A stretch of DNA of 64,000 nt from Marasmius tenuissimus (GCA_029532415.1 JAQOTA010000052.1:744001-808000); one strand, 5' to 3'; numbered from the stretch's first letter, positions 1 to 15,173 are shown. A program made the numbers and translations. The notes: generated by a model from the sequence alone, not told the origin.

Positions 1-3000
1 TTGGCCGTCTATTTCGATACCGATGCCTCGAGCTTGGCTGGACTCTCTCCTTCAGAGGTTGTTGAGAAATTTAATGCGATGGTAACTCCTACAACACTCC
101 GACCAAGCAAATTACTCAAACACTTGCACAGATTGCCCAGGACGCAGAGAGCTCAGACCATCAATTCATCCTGAAGCCAGTCTCTGGCGAAGGCAGGGTA
201 CGAACTTGACGCAAATCCCGAAAGTATTCTTACCCCTAACATCGCTTACAGATCGTCATGAATCACAATTTCGACGGCGAAAAACCTCGCTTTGACATTC
301 AACTACTTTTTGACGAGATCGGTGTTGCTTTAGATGATAGTCAATACCGCGATGTCATTTCGCTCCTGGATATGTACCATGTGTATATCCGCAAGCACCA
401 GGTTTGTTATACTCTCTGCTTTCCTTCGTGAATCTGACATCCTTCCTCAGTATCGCAAATACCTACCACACGACCAAGAGCTTAGCGCCAACGCACCTCG
501 GGCTCGCCTCAAGTTTGCGTGTACTGCTATTCTGGAAAGCGTCCGAGACAGACGTAAACGATGGACTTGGGATTACTTCGCGGAACGTAGAGACGATAGG
601 TTGAGGTATGTTGAGTTGTTCCAGAAGAAGAATTTGGAGGTTATTGCCGGGGACGTGAGTGAAGCTCTTCGCCTTTTCGACCATGTCTTCACTGTTCTCT
701 TTTACAGGATGTCACGGAATTGGAGGCGCTCGAGAGGAAGCTTTCCTACGAAGATATACGGTTCTACCGTTCTATAGCGAGGTCTCGCTTGAGGAAAGAT
801 GAGGCTTTGCGTAAGCGCTTGGAGCAGGAGAAGGCAAAACAGAAGCAACAAAAACAGGGCTGGGGGAGCTGGCTTTGGGGGTCTTCCGATAACAGCTCGT
901 CTGACGACCCTGCTTTCGGGGGAAATATGACGGAGGAACAACGACAACAGCTTTACGATGTCCTCGATTACGACGAAAAAATGGATCTCACAAGCTCCTT
1001 CCAGACTCCATCAGAGTTCATGAAGGCCCGAATCAAGGCCAATTTGAAACGAGGGTCCTTCACTCTGAGGAATGATCCACACCGAGAAGTCAGGGATATC
1101 ATTGCCATCAACTTTGACGCATTCCAAGCGGACGTTATCCAGCGTCCCGACAACCTCGAAGCGTCCATTTCTCTGGGAGGGTTTTCTGTCTTTGATGGTA
1201 CGACGGAGAAGAGCGTTCACCGCCAAATCGTCAAAGTCAAGGATCTAGGGGTGCCTCAAGAATCCCGAAACCCCGATGAACCCTTCTTGTTCATCAAGTT
1301 CGAGAATAAACCCTTAGATGAACGAGCGGATAACGCTCTGACGGTGCGGATGCGCCACATGGAGATCATCTACCACAAGGGATATGTGGAAGCTGTCTAC
1401 AAGTTCTTAAAACCTCCTGAAAGCCAGATTGAATCTGTAGAAGCGCTATTGGTGAGCTGCTCCCTATACCGAATCTTTCACCTGTTCATTCATCCATGGG
1501 GCCCTTAGACCGCAGCCAGTGAGACTCTCGAAGGTCTTAGCAAGGAAACCCGTGCTGGTCTGGAGTTCGCCCTCCAGAACCATAAGACTATCGATATACA
1601 GATGGACATGAATGCTCCTATCATAATCGTGCCCGAGGAGTAAGTGTCTGTCCGTCGCTTCGAGTTCCTTTAACGATGCTGAACGTCTTGGCAGCGTCAC
1701 GACTACTAAGGGGAGGCACTTGATCATAGATGCAGGTCACATATCCATCGAAAGCGAGCTTGCAGACAAGAAAGCTATCCGATCTCTGCGACAAAAGAAA
1801 GATCAAACTTGGAGTCACGACGCAGACCAACATTTGCAGAGCTTGCTCTACGACAAATTCTCCCTCAAGCTGGAGGCAGCACAGGTCTGTATACGTGCAC
1901 TTCACAAACTCTCATAGGCGATATTGAAATCGTTACAGTTTGTTTTAGGAAACGACCTCCAGTCTTGCTTAGATGCATTATCGAGTTCTCATGACTCCCG
2001 CAACCTCCATCTGTTGGAGCGAATCAACGTTAACTTACTCGTACAGAATTCGATCGTCCCCACCTTTGCCCAGTTAGCTCGCTTCAAAGTCTCTGGAAAC
2101 TTACCTTCGCTGCAGGTGAACCTCTCGGACAACAAATACAAGGCGTTGATGCGTCTCGTTGACGTCGGTATACCGAAATTCGGTGATAATACTCAAGCTC
2201 CTGTTGTTACCGTGCCATCGACAGTTATGCCGGATTTCCACCTCGCCCCCGCACGGCTTTTCCCCTCTAACGATACTGAATACCACATGGAGGACGATGA
2301 TGGTGCCCATGCTCCCCAGGATTCACAGTCAGAGACCTTTTACGAAGCGGATGGCACGGACGTGCGTGCGAATTTTCTTGCCTAAAATGTACAACTAACT
2401 TGTGGCGCTGCCGTAGAATGCCGAATTACGTCAGCACATATTCGAGTTTGCCTTTCAGGTTGACCGACTTGGAGCGACCTTGTCCAAAAGCAGTGGCGAT
2501 GGGACGGAGAAGTCTTTGGGCAATGTGTCTTTTGAGCGCTTCGATCTCAAGTTTATGCTCGCTAAATTTGACATGAAAGTCGACGTGAATCTCCGGTTGG
2601 TGTATCCCTTTCTCGATCAAGTATATCTCATCCTCAGCGTTTGCCCCATAGGTCCCTTTCCATGGACATCGAACAACCCGGAAAAGGCCTCATGAAATTC
2701 ATCTCCTCGAACGAAACGGCCGAAAAGGAGGACCTTTTGAGCGTAGGATATACAAGGGTTCAGAAAGAATCTCCCGAGTTCCTCACCGTCCACGAAGGCA
2801 TCGACCAAGCCGTGGACGTCAAGATATCTACTTTCCGGTTCTATGCCGCACCTGAACCCGTCGTTTCTCTCTATGATTTCATAATGACCACGTTCGTACC
2901 CTCATCCAACGCCAACATTCAACAGGAAAGGGAGCCTTCGCCAGAAAACTATGGGACACCAGCGCCAGTCGCGCAATCTACCGCAAACGCGGGCAAGATT

Positions 3001-6000
3001 AAGGTTGGTGTTGAGCTGGCAAGCGTTCAAGGTTCGTCAGGGTTGCCAAAAACTTTTGCTGTTGCACACAGTAACACACTCTCTCGGCAGTCACCTTGAT
3101 CAACGAGGATATCCATCTCGCCACGCTATCGTTGTCAACTGCTCACGTTGCAGTTCTGGTTCTTCCTACCGGACTTCAGGTTGCCGCTCGACTCGGAAGC
3201 CTTTCCTTGAGCAATGACTCGACAGAACATCCTGTCTTGGATGACTTCGACCAAATTCTGTCTATTGAAGGTCACAACTTCGCGGACTTCAGCTACGAGA
3301 ACTTCAATACGAAAAGAGATGATGGCATCCAAACCATCGTTCAACTCAATGCCGGCTCCCTCAAGCTACACTATCTGGAACGGCCCCTCCATGATCTCTA
3401 CGTGTTCCTTGCTAAGCTTGCAAGGCTCAAGGGACTGTACGACGTTGCAACTCAGGCCGCTGTTCAGACTGCGTCTGGAGTAGATGTGGCAAGCTTGCAG
3501 TTCAACATCGCCATCAAAACCCCCATCGTCATCTTCCCCTCCGACCCTTGCCATTCCCGGGACGTGTTGACGATGCGGCTTGGTGAGATTACCGCTCGGA
3601 ACGTATGCGAAGGAAAGGCCAATATCATCAATGCTAGTCTACGAGGGGTGCAGCTCACATCCACCCTTTACTACGACGGCGAACCGTCGGTCATGAAAGT
3701 CATCGATGACATTGACCTGCAAAGTAAGGTGACGCAAACAGGAGGGATTGACCGTAGTGCGGACGTGGAGTATCCGGATACTCAGGTATGGCTTTCTGTG
3801 CGTCCGACGGTGCCGTTACTGACGGTTGAATTTCATGGAAGGTGGCTATCGATATCTCCGCGATCCGTCTTCATTTGACGCAAATTCAATACGGGCTTTT
3901 GATGGAACTGCTCCAGAGCATACCCAAAGTCTTGGAGGGTGCACCCACAGGCACTGCACAGGCGGAATCTGCGACCATCGAGCCCACGTCACGTTCTAGT
4001 TCGAAAGGAGAGTCCTTGGCCCAGAGCTCGGCCAATGCGAGCAATACGCATGCATGGACAACAGTGGACCTTGTGGTCACAATGGAGACAGTTAAACTCC
4101 ATCTATACGATGACCACGCATTCCGTCAGTCTGACACCAAAGACCACGGCATCGCGAGATTTGCGCTCAATCGGAGCAACCTACGGTTCAAGATGCTATC
4201 TGATGGAGCTCAAGAGGCTCAGGTCGTTCTTAAATCCTTCACTGTGACTAACACGCGGCCGGGTGGTTCTAAATTTCGAGAAATCATCCCCGCTGCAACG
4301 CACGACCGGAATCAGTTCATGGTACTGTACACACGGGCGGGTGGTCCGCAAGCCACGCCACAGGCGATTCTCTCCATCGACACTCCTCAAATCATTTTCG
4401 CAATCGACCCTGTCTTTGGCCTGTTGAAGTTCTTCACGAGCGGAATAACGCCACAATCCACGCACAGTTCCGAAGAAGATGCCGTAGTCGAATCGACACA
4501 AACTGCTCCAGCATCGTCCTTTGACTTCCGCCTTGAGCTCCATGATGTATCCATATCCGTTCTGGAGAACGATACGGACCCGGACTCTCAATCAATTAGG
4601 CTTGCAATCAAACGGGTCCTTCTTTCTCAACAAGTAAGTTTACTAATGAGTGCGTATGTACTTCAACACTGATACGACATTCCCAGGGTGTCATGGCACT
4701 GACAGTTGACCGGCTGGGGATGTCCCTCATGCGCATGGGCAAACCAGAAGATAGTGCTCGGTTTCTGGATGACTTTGACTTGACCTTTACCCTGGACAAC
4801 CGATCATCGTCATCGCAGAATATGAGCAGCATCGAGCTCAATGCAAAGCCAATTGTCTTCCGTGCTTCGTATCGCGACATCAGGCTCATAACGGCAATCG
4901 TCAACAAAGCCATCGAGTTGTATACGGTTACACAAAATGACCCAAACGAACAGAAAGATGACCAAGAGGGTACGGGCGCCATGACAGTCCTGGGTCAGAC
5001 AACTCAAAGCGCTAAACGAGGCAAACCCCGTCCTGCGGGCAAAGCACGTACCATCACCTCCAAAGAACAGGTAAAGTAGCTTTTGTCACGTCACTCTCAC
5101 GCACACAAACAAATCGATTCTCCGCGTAGCTGAAAGCTTCTTTCGACGGCTTCCGTTTGGTACTCATTGGTGACATGCACGAGCAACCCATGCTTCATCT
5201 CAAGGTCAAACCGTTCATCGTGGGCGCCAAAGATTGGTCAGGAGAGGTAGATGCCTTTCCATTCTGTCCATGATCCTTATTAATCACTTCCAGCTCTCTG
5301 CTACCACTACAATTGCTACCCAAATCAGCTACTGGAATCTCACCAACTCACATTGGGAGCCTCGTGAGTCGCATACCGAAGACCTGTTGTGCACTGTTAT
5401 TGATCACACATGTCCTTTCACAGTGATTGATCCTTGGAGATTCTCCATAACGGTTCGCCGCATATCTATTCTTGGTCGTTGCTTCTCCCATTCATGATTA
5501 CTCGCATTTCTAGGTTTCGAGGTTAACTTCAACGAGCGAGCTGGGGTTGAAGCTGGAAGCGCGCGAGCGTCTCGATCTCAATTTGAGTACTACGTTTGCT
5601 GAGCTGGCCATGACCACATGGAATCAGTGGAGCAAGGAGGGAGATCACATACTCCAGAATGCTCGTGGAAGCTACGCACCTTACCAAATCCGCAACAGGA
5701 CTGGGTCACCGATTTTCATTTGGGCCGACGATGACAACAGCAACCTACTGGAAGGTGACGGAGGAGCTCAGATAGCCAGTGATCAGACCATCGACTGGCG
5801 TTTTGATGATTGGAGAACCATGCGTGAGGTAGGAGGACAATCTATGGGGGCATGGAGGACGCATCTGATTACTCTTCTCTAGCACGTACCCACATCTGGT
5901 CACCACAACATCGGAATACGCTTTGTAGGGAAGACTTGGGACCACCTTCGAAGCATCCCCGTTGATAGGGAAGGGGAATTCGTGTTTCCTTTGCGACCAA

Positions 6001-9000
6001 GGACGGAAAAACACAGCAATCGCCTGCTTTGCGAGGTCAAGGTCGTGGACAACGTCAAAGTGGTCACCATAAGGTCCACATTCAAGGTTGAAAACTTGAC
6101 CCTCTATCCAATTGAGGTCACGTTAGTAGACGAGCATGGGCACCCAGTATATTCCCTCGAGAAGATTGCTCCCGGCCAGGACTACGCTCTTCCAATCGAG
6201 GCAGTCAATCAGACAAAAATCCGCATCCAGCCCGATCGTACGTGTCCTTGCACTGTATAATTCTTATCTAAACGTTGAGCAGAAGGATTCGGGTATAAAT
6301 GGTGTGGAGCTATTCGCTGGGAGGACATCGTCACTCGACCGAGCTTCACCGTCAAATGTCCTCATGGCGACCCACGAGAGGCTGCTTTCCGTTTCCAAGC
6401 CTGGGTGCAGAGTGATCTCACCGCCAATGAGTCGCTCTTACGGTGAGTGTAAATGTACTGAAAACAAAGTTTACACGCTCAGTGAAATGTATTTCAGCAA
6501 ATACCCGAAGATAAACCTCAAACTGCGAGCGCCCTTGGAACTGGAGAATCTACTTCCCTACAACTTGCAATACCGGGTCTACGACAAGGACACGGATCAG
6601 AACTGGAAGAGCTACCTCAGGCAAGGCGGAATAATGCCGGTCCACTCGGTCGAGCTGGCACACTTGGTCTTGTTGAATGTCGAGCTGCAAGATACAGGTA
6701 GCACAGCTATCACTCTGTCCTTGACGATGCTCTGACTGAAATTTAACAGTGTTCAAGCCAAGCGATTTTGCGATCATCAACACCGATGGAAGCTCGGAAT
6801 TTGACGTGGAGAGCCGACTCGTTCTTCGTGATCAGAGCGGTAGAAAGCTCAATCTAAAATTGAACTATGTGTTGGTCAAACCGTCCTGAGGATTTGCATG
6901 AGCTGACCCGTCTTTAGGAGGTATCCGGAATCGGGCGGAGCATTCAAAGTTCAGATCTACAGTCCGTACGTGGTTGTCAACAAGACGGGACTTCCCTTTT
7001 ACGTCCGAGCACGGTCGAACCGAGCAGCTGCTCTTCAAGATGTGGCCGGGGACACTCGGACTGGTACGCACGATATCACTCTTGATGACTGGCACTGATT
7101 TCGGAATCATTTAGAGGTCCTCTCCAGTCCGACGCCATTTAGTAAGCTTGCGATCATGTGATTAAGGACCGTGCTCATATCAAGCCACAGTGTTATCTCA
7201 CGTCAACGATCATGGGCGAGAGTTTGCTATGAAGTTCGCAGACTCATCCTGGTCGAAGCCCGTCAGTCTAGAAGCACCTTCTGCCGAAACGCCCTTGGTT
7301 GTCCCCTCTCAAAAGCAAAGGAGTGATGAATTCCATGTGGGGCTCTCATGGACCGAAGGCCTCGGCAAGTACAAATTATCGAAAGTCCTCACCTTGACGC
7401 CTCGCTTCCTTCTTAAGAACAACCTCTCCGAGGCTATTGCATTCCGCCAACATGGTGTTGCACCTCGCGAACGATCGGTCATAAACCCCAGCGAGAGAAT
7501 GCCGCTTCACCTCTTGAATGGGAACAAGGAAGAAAAGCTTCTGACACTTGCATTCCCGGGATTGAACGCGTTATGGTGAGGGCCATCCTCTCCCTCTTCA
7601 GGCTTCCTGCCGTTTACAGGGATATATAGGTCACCTCCGATCAACCTCGCCGATATCGGATCAGTATACCTACGATTGCAGCGAGGAGCGGAGAATCCTA
7701 GCGGCATTACACTCGTTCGTGCTGACATACAGGTGGATGGGAGCACAGTCTTCATACAGTTCAACCCCGCACAAGACGAGTGGCCTTTCATTGTTGAGAA
7801 CAATAGTGACTACCCATTCCAACTCTGTCAAAGGGCATGTCCCTTTACTTTCTCCGGGTAATTGATTGCTGATGAAACCAAACAGGACGCAACTCGAGAT
7901 GATAATATGAGGACAACGTCGTATCCTGTCTATCATGTCAACGCCCATAGCACTCTTTCGTACGCTTGGGATAATCCTGCAGCAAAAGACAAGAAGATAG
8001 CTCTGATGTTCAATGACTTCCGGAGAATGGTGGATGTCATGGAGATCGGTAGCTTGGTGCCCTTCAAGTTCAATGTGCGCGGCTTCCCCTATTTTCGGTC
8101 AAGATGCGCACTAACTTGCAAACAAGGACGGTCAAAGGGTCAGGGCCGTTTCGCTGGACGTCAGAGCTGACGGACGCAGACAGGTCTTACGCATCACGAA
8201 ATACAGCGTTGAGCAGAGCCCGTATAAACCAAGGGGCAGAGGCACCTCTGGCTCTCTTGCAAGGCAAGACACCATCTCGAGCGCCGTCGAAACGTTCGAG
8301 GCCGTATCGGAGGAGGTCGCTCCTTCCTTTGCTTTCAGTGTGGACTTCGCAGGAATTGGAATATCGCTCGTGAACAGAAAACTCATCGAGGTCATTTACC
8401 TGTCTGCAAACAAGCTGCTTTTCGAGTATACCTCCAGCACAACAGCGCAGGCCTTCACTTTGTCTTGCGGCACGCTGCAGGTGGACAATCAACTTCACGA
8501 AGCGCTCTACTCCGTTGTTCTGCAACCTACCCCCATAGCAAAAGAAGCCAAAGCCGTCGCCGCTCTCCCGACAATTCAAGCCTCTGTCATTCTACTCAAT
8601 GATAACAGTGAGCCAACAGTCTGACTTGTGACACCTTTACTCAGTACCTTTGTATAGCTCACGGTGTTGTCTTCGTCAAGTATTGCTCCGTGCTACTCCA
8701 AGCCCTTAACATTGAAGCAGACGAGGACTTGCTGTTCGCAGTCTACGATCTCATTCAGATCAAGGGGTTATCATGGGAGGAGAGTACCAAAGAGTGAGTG
8801 GCCCACGCTATGATCCAACTTCATACGATGACTGAGGTACCAATAGCGTGTTGATCGAATACCCGGAAGAGATACCAGAGCCGAAGCCTACTAATGTCGG
8901 ACAGAACATCTACTTCGAGGTTCTGGAATTGCAACCCATCAAACTGTCGCTCTCCTTCATGAGAGCCGACAGGGTCAGCAGCGAAGAGAAGTAAGGGATT

Positions 9001-10730
9001 TCATTCCGTTATGTTGCGCAAATCGCCTTAACCCGTTTTAGACTCAGCATCCGAAACCCTCTCGCTGTCGTCCTGAATGCTTTAACGATGGCGCTAGGCA
9101 ATGTGAACGACGCTCCTCTTGAACTGAACGCCTTGGCAATCAAAGATGTCCGCTTGACCACGATTGAACTTCAAACTCGAATCATGTATCACTATAGGCA
9201 AGATGTTATTCGCCAGCTCTACCGATTCCTGGGCTCCGCCGATTTCATAGGCAACCCTGTCGGGCTTTTCACGAACGTCAGTTCAGGTGTTGCAGACATT
9301 TTCTATGAGCCCTTCAATGGCGTTGTTATGCATGGAAACAGCGAGCTGGGGATCGGGATAGCCAAGGTATGTCATGTCGCTCGAGCGTATGCTGTCATTG
9401 AAGATTACTCACTCTTGCATCCAGGGTGCTGCCAGTTTTGTGAAGAAGACAGTTTTCGGTTTCAGCGATAGTATGACAAAGTTCACGAGCAGTGTCGGAA
9501 AAGGTGCGAATCGATATTTATTGGTCTTTGTCAGTCGTAATCAATTTCCACCTCTTAGGTCTATCGTCTGCAACGTTCGACCAAGAGTATCAGGCGCGTA
9601 GGAGAATGGCACAGCGTCGGAATCGACCTCGACATGCAATGTGGGTCTGCTGGGACGGCCCTTGACGCGAAGCCTGGATCTGACTATCTTTTAGTTACGG
9701 TGTTACCGCTGGAGGAGAAGCATTCGCGAGCAGCGTGGCAAGCGCCATGGAAGGTGTACTCGTGAGTCGTTCGCTCGTTCTTACCCGCCACCTTAGGCTA
9801 AAGTCATGTTGGTGTATAATAGATGAAACCCATCGAGGGGGCAGAATCTGAGGGGGCAGTAGGGTTCTTCAAGGGCATGGGGAAGGGCATTGTTGGGTAC
9901 GCCACTTTGTCGATAGGCGGTTAGTGTGTGCAACTGATATCTTTAGCAGCGCCGTCACGAAGCCCGTGGTTGGAGTATTCGATCTCGCCTCCAACGTTTC
10001 CGAAGGTATGTGAGCCTCGCCAAATTGCCTGTCGTCCATATTTATCCGCTTTCAGGAATACGGAATACGACTACGGTGTTCGACAACCCGGACCGGGATC
10101 GCGTTAGATTGGTGCGTGGAGTGTACTTCCTGAAAGAGTTGCTTGCACACTGACTCCGATTCCAATTCTAGCCTAGGCTCGTTCCTCACGACCATGTCTT
10201 GAAAGTATGTTTTACGCCTCTGCATCAAAAGTTGGTTTGGCTTACGTAATCATGATTAGCCTTACTCCGCAAGAGAGGCACTTGGTCAATACTGGATGAG
10301 AGATCTCAAAGATAGTTCCTATCGGCAAGAGTTCTACGTCGCTCATATAAGTAAGCCAATAATCCTTCGTCAGTCAGTTGGGTAACACCGTTCTCACCGG
10401 TACCCTTCAGATACTCCTGGCAGTGATAACATCGTTTTATTGACGATGACGCGGGTCATCTCCTTCTGGTCGAAAAGGTTGAGACTGGATTGGGAACTTC
10501 CTCTTACTCAAGTGCAAGGTAGCTTCCAAGCTTCTGATGTAGGGAACATATCGTTGATCAGTCTTTCAGGGGTGACTGTAGAGGACACTGGGATCCGATT
10601 CGCTCACAAGTCGGGGAGCGCGCACGACAAGTTTGTTTTCATTCCGGACAAGAATTCTCAGTCGTGGTTTTTCGAACAAGTCGCAGGAGTAGTGAAGGCG
10701 TTCAATATACGGAGACGGATGGACGCATAG
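1..10730 (+). CDS. VPS13: VPS13-family lipid-transfer protein, 5' end missing
   Basis: VPS13 is a very large rod-like bridge protein that moves phospholipids in bulk between membranes at organelle contact sites. The window opens inside the gene: the first exon reads LAVYFDTDASSLAG, a VPS13 N-terminal chorein-region pattern, so a few hundred N-terminal residues lie upstream. Many exons follow, separated by introns of about 50-60 bases. They include the long beta-strand repeat region (about 700-6900), a SHR-BD/VAB-like segment (about 6900-8300), and the C-terminal ATG2_C and DH-like part (about 9000-10000), where exons become very short. The last exon (about 10440-10730) reads as a PH-like domain ending in RRRMDA and a TAG stop. 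I saw no break in the frame from exon to exon, but I did not fix every splice site. The gene meets the DENN gene tail to tail with 181 bases between stops. Confidence 0.92.
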
Positions 10731-10911
10731 TGCCTACAAGAAATGTCCGATACTAGGAAGTAGAATTTTGTATACACGGGATATATTTATCTAGTCAGCT
10801 ACCAGTGTAAAACCATCACGAATATACCTAATGACCACCAAGTCTCACACAAATAAGCCATAAAGATAGAAGCAAGATTAAGAAGATATACTAGATGAGT
10901 ATTCTAGGGAA

Positions 10912-13900
10912 TTAACGACTCCGAGTTGCAGTTACAATACGTCGGCGACCTGGAAAGGCGGATGGCGTAGTAGGACCAAACTCGTCCGGAAGACTGTTGA
11001 CGATTTCCTGATGAGTGTTGTCCTCATCGCTGTCTTCCCCCTGCTCCTCCTGCTCCCCAAATTCTCTGAAGGTGGCTTTCGGACTATCGGAGTACGCGCT
11101 CTGGAAGTCATTATCGGATTCGTCAGTTGTGCCTTTAGATGAAGTTTTATGCTGACGCTGAGGTTGTAAGGAACGTGGTTGTTGTGATGAGCTACCCAAA
11201 GTGCGAATGGACGCAGACCTGCGAACAGGTTCAGTGATGAAAGGGCCTGGACTTCGAGTGGGCTCTGAAAAGTCTCGAACATCGTCGTTTCGGCTTTCGG
11301 ATCGACGCCTGGGCGTCTCAGTACCAGTGTCTTTAGCAGCTGAACTGGTCCGGGTGTGTGTACGTATCGAAGATGTGTCTGCGTTGCTCCGAGTCGTCTG
11401 AGTAGAAGAAGCGGTGTTGCTTCGGTGACGACTCTTCCGACTTTTCGGTGGACGGGAGCGGGTGGAACGAACATCCTCCGAAGATTCAGCATCACTGTCT
11501 GGATCGGCGACCTTATCTCGCCACTTGGCTGTCCTGCGTTCAGCACTCAGAGCGTTCTCCAGCTATGAAGGTATGAGAAATTGATGCGGAAGGGGTACAG
11601 AGAGCCATACCTTTTGTTGTATCTCGAGAACCTTCTGCGCAATCTTGTCGCTCTTCTGGCTGATACCTTCGTCGACAGCGTCCATCCCGTCTTGTGGGAG
11701 AACATCCTCAACGGAGAAGCGTTTCTTCTTTGGCGAGGTTGTGCCTTCCTCGTCATCCTCTTGAATCGTTTCTGTCTCACGTTCGTTGGAGTAGGGATTC
11801 GGGAGCTCTCCAGCTTCGTACGACTCGGCCAGGGTAGATTCCGTACCGAAGGAGCGTTGTCTGCTTCTGGTCGAAGCATCGTTCAGACTGGTCTTCCGGG
11901 ATCGCGGGGTGGGGAAGTTGGACAGTCGGCTGCTCGCCCTGGAGCTTCCCCCCTCCGACTCGTCGAAGCCCACGGTCATCGATACCAGAGCAGCCTCGAT
12001 CTGAGCTTCGACCTCGGCGATCATGTCCGCGCGCTCCCGTTCCATCTGTTCCATGGTTTCCTTCATCTCCTCAAGCTCACGTTGAGCCTGATTGTGCGCA
12101 TTTTCAGTCTCCTTGAGCTCTGAGATAGGGTTTGAGCAACTCGACTTTCGCAACAATAGCTACACAAGGACTCACGATTTTGCAACTTGGCCTTCTCCGT
12201 CGAGGTCATGTTCACGAGACCCGATAGACGTTTCGTCTCCCTCTGTTCCTTGTTGATCTTGGCTCTCAACTGATTGGCTTCAGCACTGAGCTTCTCAGCG
12301 TATTGCTCGAACGTGATGAACTTGTCTCTCCAAAGATCGGACTCTGTCATCAAGAAATTGAGCCTCCTAGACAATCTGCCGATCTTGGTTTCGAGATCGT
12401 CTCGAGCGTCGACGAACGCCATAGCCCGCTTTCGGATCGACAGCTGGATGTACTGTTCCGAGGCAGTTAGATGCGGCTGTCGCTTCACGGATCCGAACAT
12501 GCTGATTCGTTTGAAGAAAGAGGGTTTTTTGAACTTGCGAATAAGGGCATGTGAGTTGTGCAATTCGCAAACGCTCTGATTGGTGACAGCAAGCTTACCT
12601 TCTCCTGCAAGACGCTATCGAAGGCCTGAATGATTCTCGTCGAGTTCCACCATTCCGGAGGTTTGATCTGATCGGCGACGGCTGCAGACGAACCCGCACG
12701 TTTAGCCTGTATCTTGCATACAGGCCTAAAGCGACCGGCTGGGAAAGCCTCCTTGAATTCACTGTCGAAAGACATGTGAGGATACTGCAATGAATGTTAG
12801 AGCTCAATAGACGGACCTCGGGATGGAGTGATCAGGGTGGTAATGGGAGTCGAACGCGGACATGATTCTTTGCCTGTACTTCTCACGCTGTTGCTTAGTG
12901 GAAACAGATCCCGGAGGTGGAGAGTGGCAGCTCCTGTAGAGTTCAGATGATTAGAATTGGGATGACCGCCGCCCGCGGGATTGGAGTGTGATTCGCTTAC
13001 AGGTAGTTCATATCCCTGACCATCATATGAGCATGAAATGAGATGCATATGGAAAATTGAAAGACTTACAAATCCACTACGCAGACCTCTGGGGAAGGTC
13101 TTACGCTATACCGTGCCTCCGTTGCGAGGCCCATAATCCAGGGACCGGGGTCGTCCATGTAGATTTTGGCATCCCGTGAGTGAACGGCAGGAAGGGCGAT
13201 TCCGTTCCACCCACGCAGCTCGACGAGGTACTTGATGGTCGAAACCGCAATCTGAAACACTGTGTCAGGAGAGAAAGTGAGGGAGACTTGAGGTAACTCA
13301 CTCCCAGCATTGCGGGATACCTTGAATAGAACAAAACGCGACCGGTAGGCGACAGCGCGATCTGTCGATGATTTCATTAGACAATTTCCCCCTAAAGTAT
13401 CGGGTTGGCAACGCACCTCGCATATAGTGAGTATGTTGTCAATGTTGAGGCATTTGAACAAGGGCCACATCGTAAAGTTGATATCGACGAGACCGCGTCC
13501 GAAATCTAGCCCTCCTGGGAAGCGAGCAATGACCTCGAGATTACCATCACCATTGTCACCGTTAGGGCTTGCATCCAATTTGACTAACTCGCCGGCTCTC
13601 GGAGCAGGATAAGCCAGGATCTTGGAAATCTGAAGCGTATGCGATTGTACGTCTTTGGAAAACCTGGCCCAAGAAAGAGTGAGGTAGTCTCGCATGACGT
13701 CATACACAGGGTGGCGAGACACGAGAGCTGAAGGAAGAGTAAGTTTATGTGCCGGGAATATCGTGCATGTCAGCACTCACTGAGGGCGTACGGAAGCCAG
13801 AATACCGTGTCACCCGGCAAGAAAAGAGTGCTCTCTCCAGGGTTGTGGCCACCGACAGTACTTGCGACCTCAAAGTCGGTGTCGCTCATGGCACCCTCCG

Positions 13901-15173
13901 GCTCAGTCTCTCCACCGTCGGTGTCCATATCAGCCCACGGGCCTCGAGAATGTCTCCTGGCGCTTTTCCTTGCCTGGAGAGTCGGATCCGAGTGGTGGTC
14001 ACCAAATCCCGACGCGTCAGCACGTAGGTTTTTGATGCGAGATGCGATGAGAGATTGGGCAGACTCCTTTCGCGACCGGCTGGCCTCAAGTGTGCGACGA
14101 ATAGCCGCACTACGTTCAGCATCAGCATGGGACCAAACTGTCAAGCAGACCCCATGGTAGGTTACTGTTCCTGACGAAGATGTGGAGGGATCTGTTGGGA
14201 GTGCGTTATTTTGTCCAGAACCGGACCCGTGTCCTATGAGACTTGGGGGACCAAGATAAGCAGACGACGGCTTTGCAAAAGGGTCGTCAGGAAAAGCATG
14301 AGGAAAGGAAGCTGTGGAAGCTCCATTTATGAGAAGGGATGTACGAAGAAGATCGCCTGAAGGAGAGGAACCCAGCGAATTACTAGGAGCTGGTAGGTTG
14401 AATGTAAATGAATGGACGGTAGAGGGAGGCTGTAGAGTAGAAGCAATGACTTCTACTTCTCTAGTGAAGGAAAGCTAGCAAAAAAGATGAGCACAAAATG
14501 AACAGAAAAAAGAGAGAAAGAAACGAACTTTGAGAGCCTTTGAGAGCATTTTCCCAACTTCCTGTTTGCTCAATGCTCCAGCACCTTTGACTTCCTCTTG
14601 CTTTCCTCGTCTCTTCCTTTTTCCGCCACCCGCTCCCGGACTGACGGTGCTGCCCAGCACCTCAGGACGCCACCAACGATTTACTGCACCCTCGCTGTGA
14701 TTGAGACCCAGGACTGAATCCGGATCTGAGAGTGTCCATGTGTGAGGTGACTTGGGAAGACCCGAGACGACGTATAAGGATGTGAGAGGTGTGCTTGAAG
14801 GGGATATGAGAGGCGACGGGTCATGGTCACGAGCAGAACGTGTAGAAATGGCAATTGAATCACGATTTGCGGGGACTGGTTCCATGCTTCTACGGTGCTT
14901 GATGCCTAGGATTCTAGAGGCTTTGTCTGGTCGAGTATCTAAGGAAAGAGAGTTTTGACCAACAGCACTGGTGATGTCGACGTAGTCGAGTTCGTCAGCA
15001 AGACTGATGACGGGAGTTGGGGAATGAACGGGTCGCTGGGGAGAGTTAACAACGGTTGAACTGATTGTCCCCTTATTGGGAACATGGAGACGCCCCTGCG
15101 ATTTTGACTGGCCGGAACTTTCACCCCCTGTCCCAGACCGCCGACTCGTAGTTGAGCTTCGTATGCTCGACAT
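10912..15173 (-). CDS. DENN-domain protein with C-terminal coiled coil
   Basis: DENN proteins are usually guanine-nucleotide exchange factors for Rab GTPases in membrane traffic. The N-terminal part is long, Ser/Pro-rich and probably disordered (about 14475-15173). It is followed by a uDENN-like segment (HGVCLTVWSHAD, near 14100-14160) and a cDENN core: DNILTICEVALSPTGRV near 13330-13450, then YLVELRGWNGIALPAV and the terminal DDPGPWIMG...VVDLD near 13070-13240. After the DENN part comes a long charged coiled coil (RELEEMKETMEQMERERADM, about 12060-12560) and a Ser/Arg/Glu-rich tail. The start is uncertain. The frame is open upstream to 15386, but only from a TTG; the first in-frame ATG is at 15173 (MSSIRSSTTS), which I use. 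A short upstream exon could add residues. Which Rab it serves cannot be seen from sequence. Confidence 0.82.

Noticed and set aside
10932..11546. Long minus-strand open frame beside the DENN C-terminus
   Set aside because: It is a shadow in another frame of the DENN tail, with no family features; the true frame has the Ser/Glu-rich tail continuing the coiled-coil exons.
12838..12856. GGAGTCGAAC, reverse of a tRNA T-arm box
   Set aside because: It lies within coding sequence of the DENN gene and lacks the rest of a tRNA.
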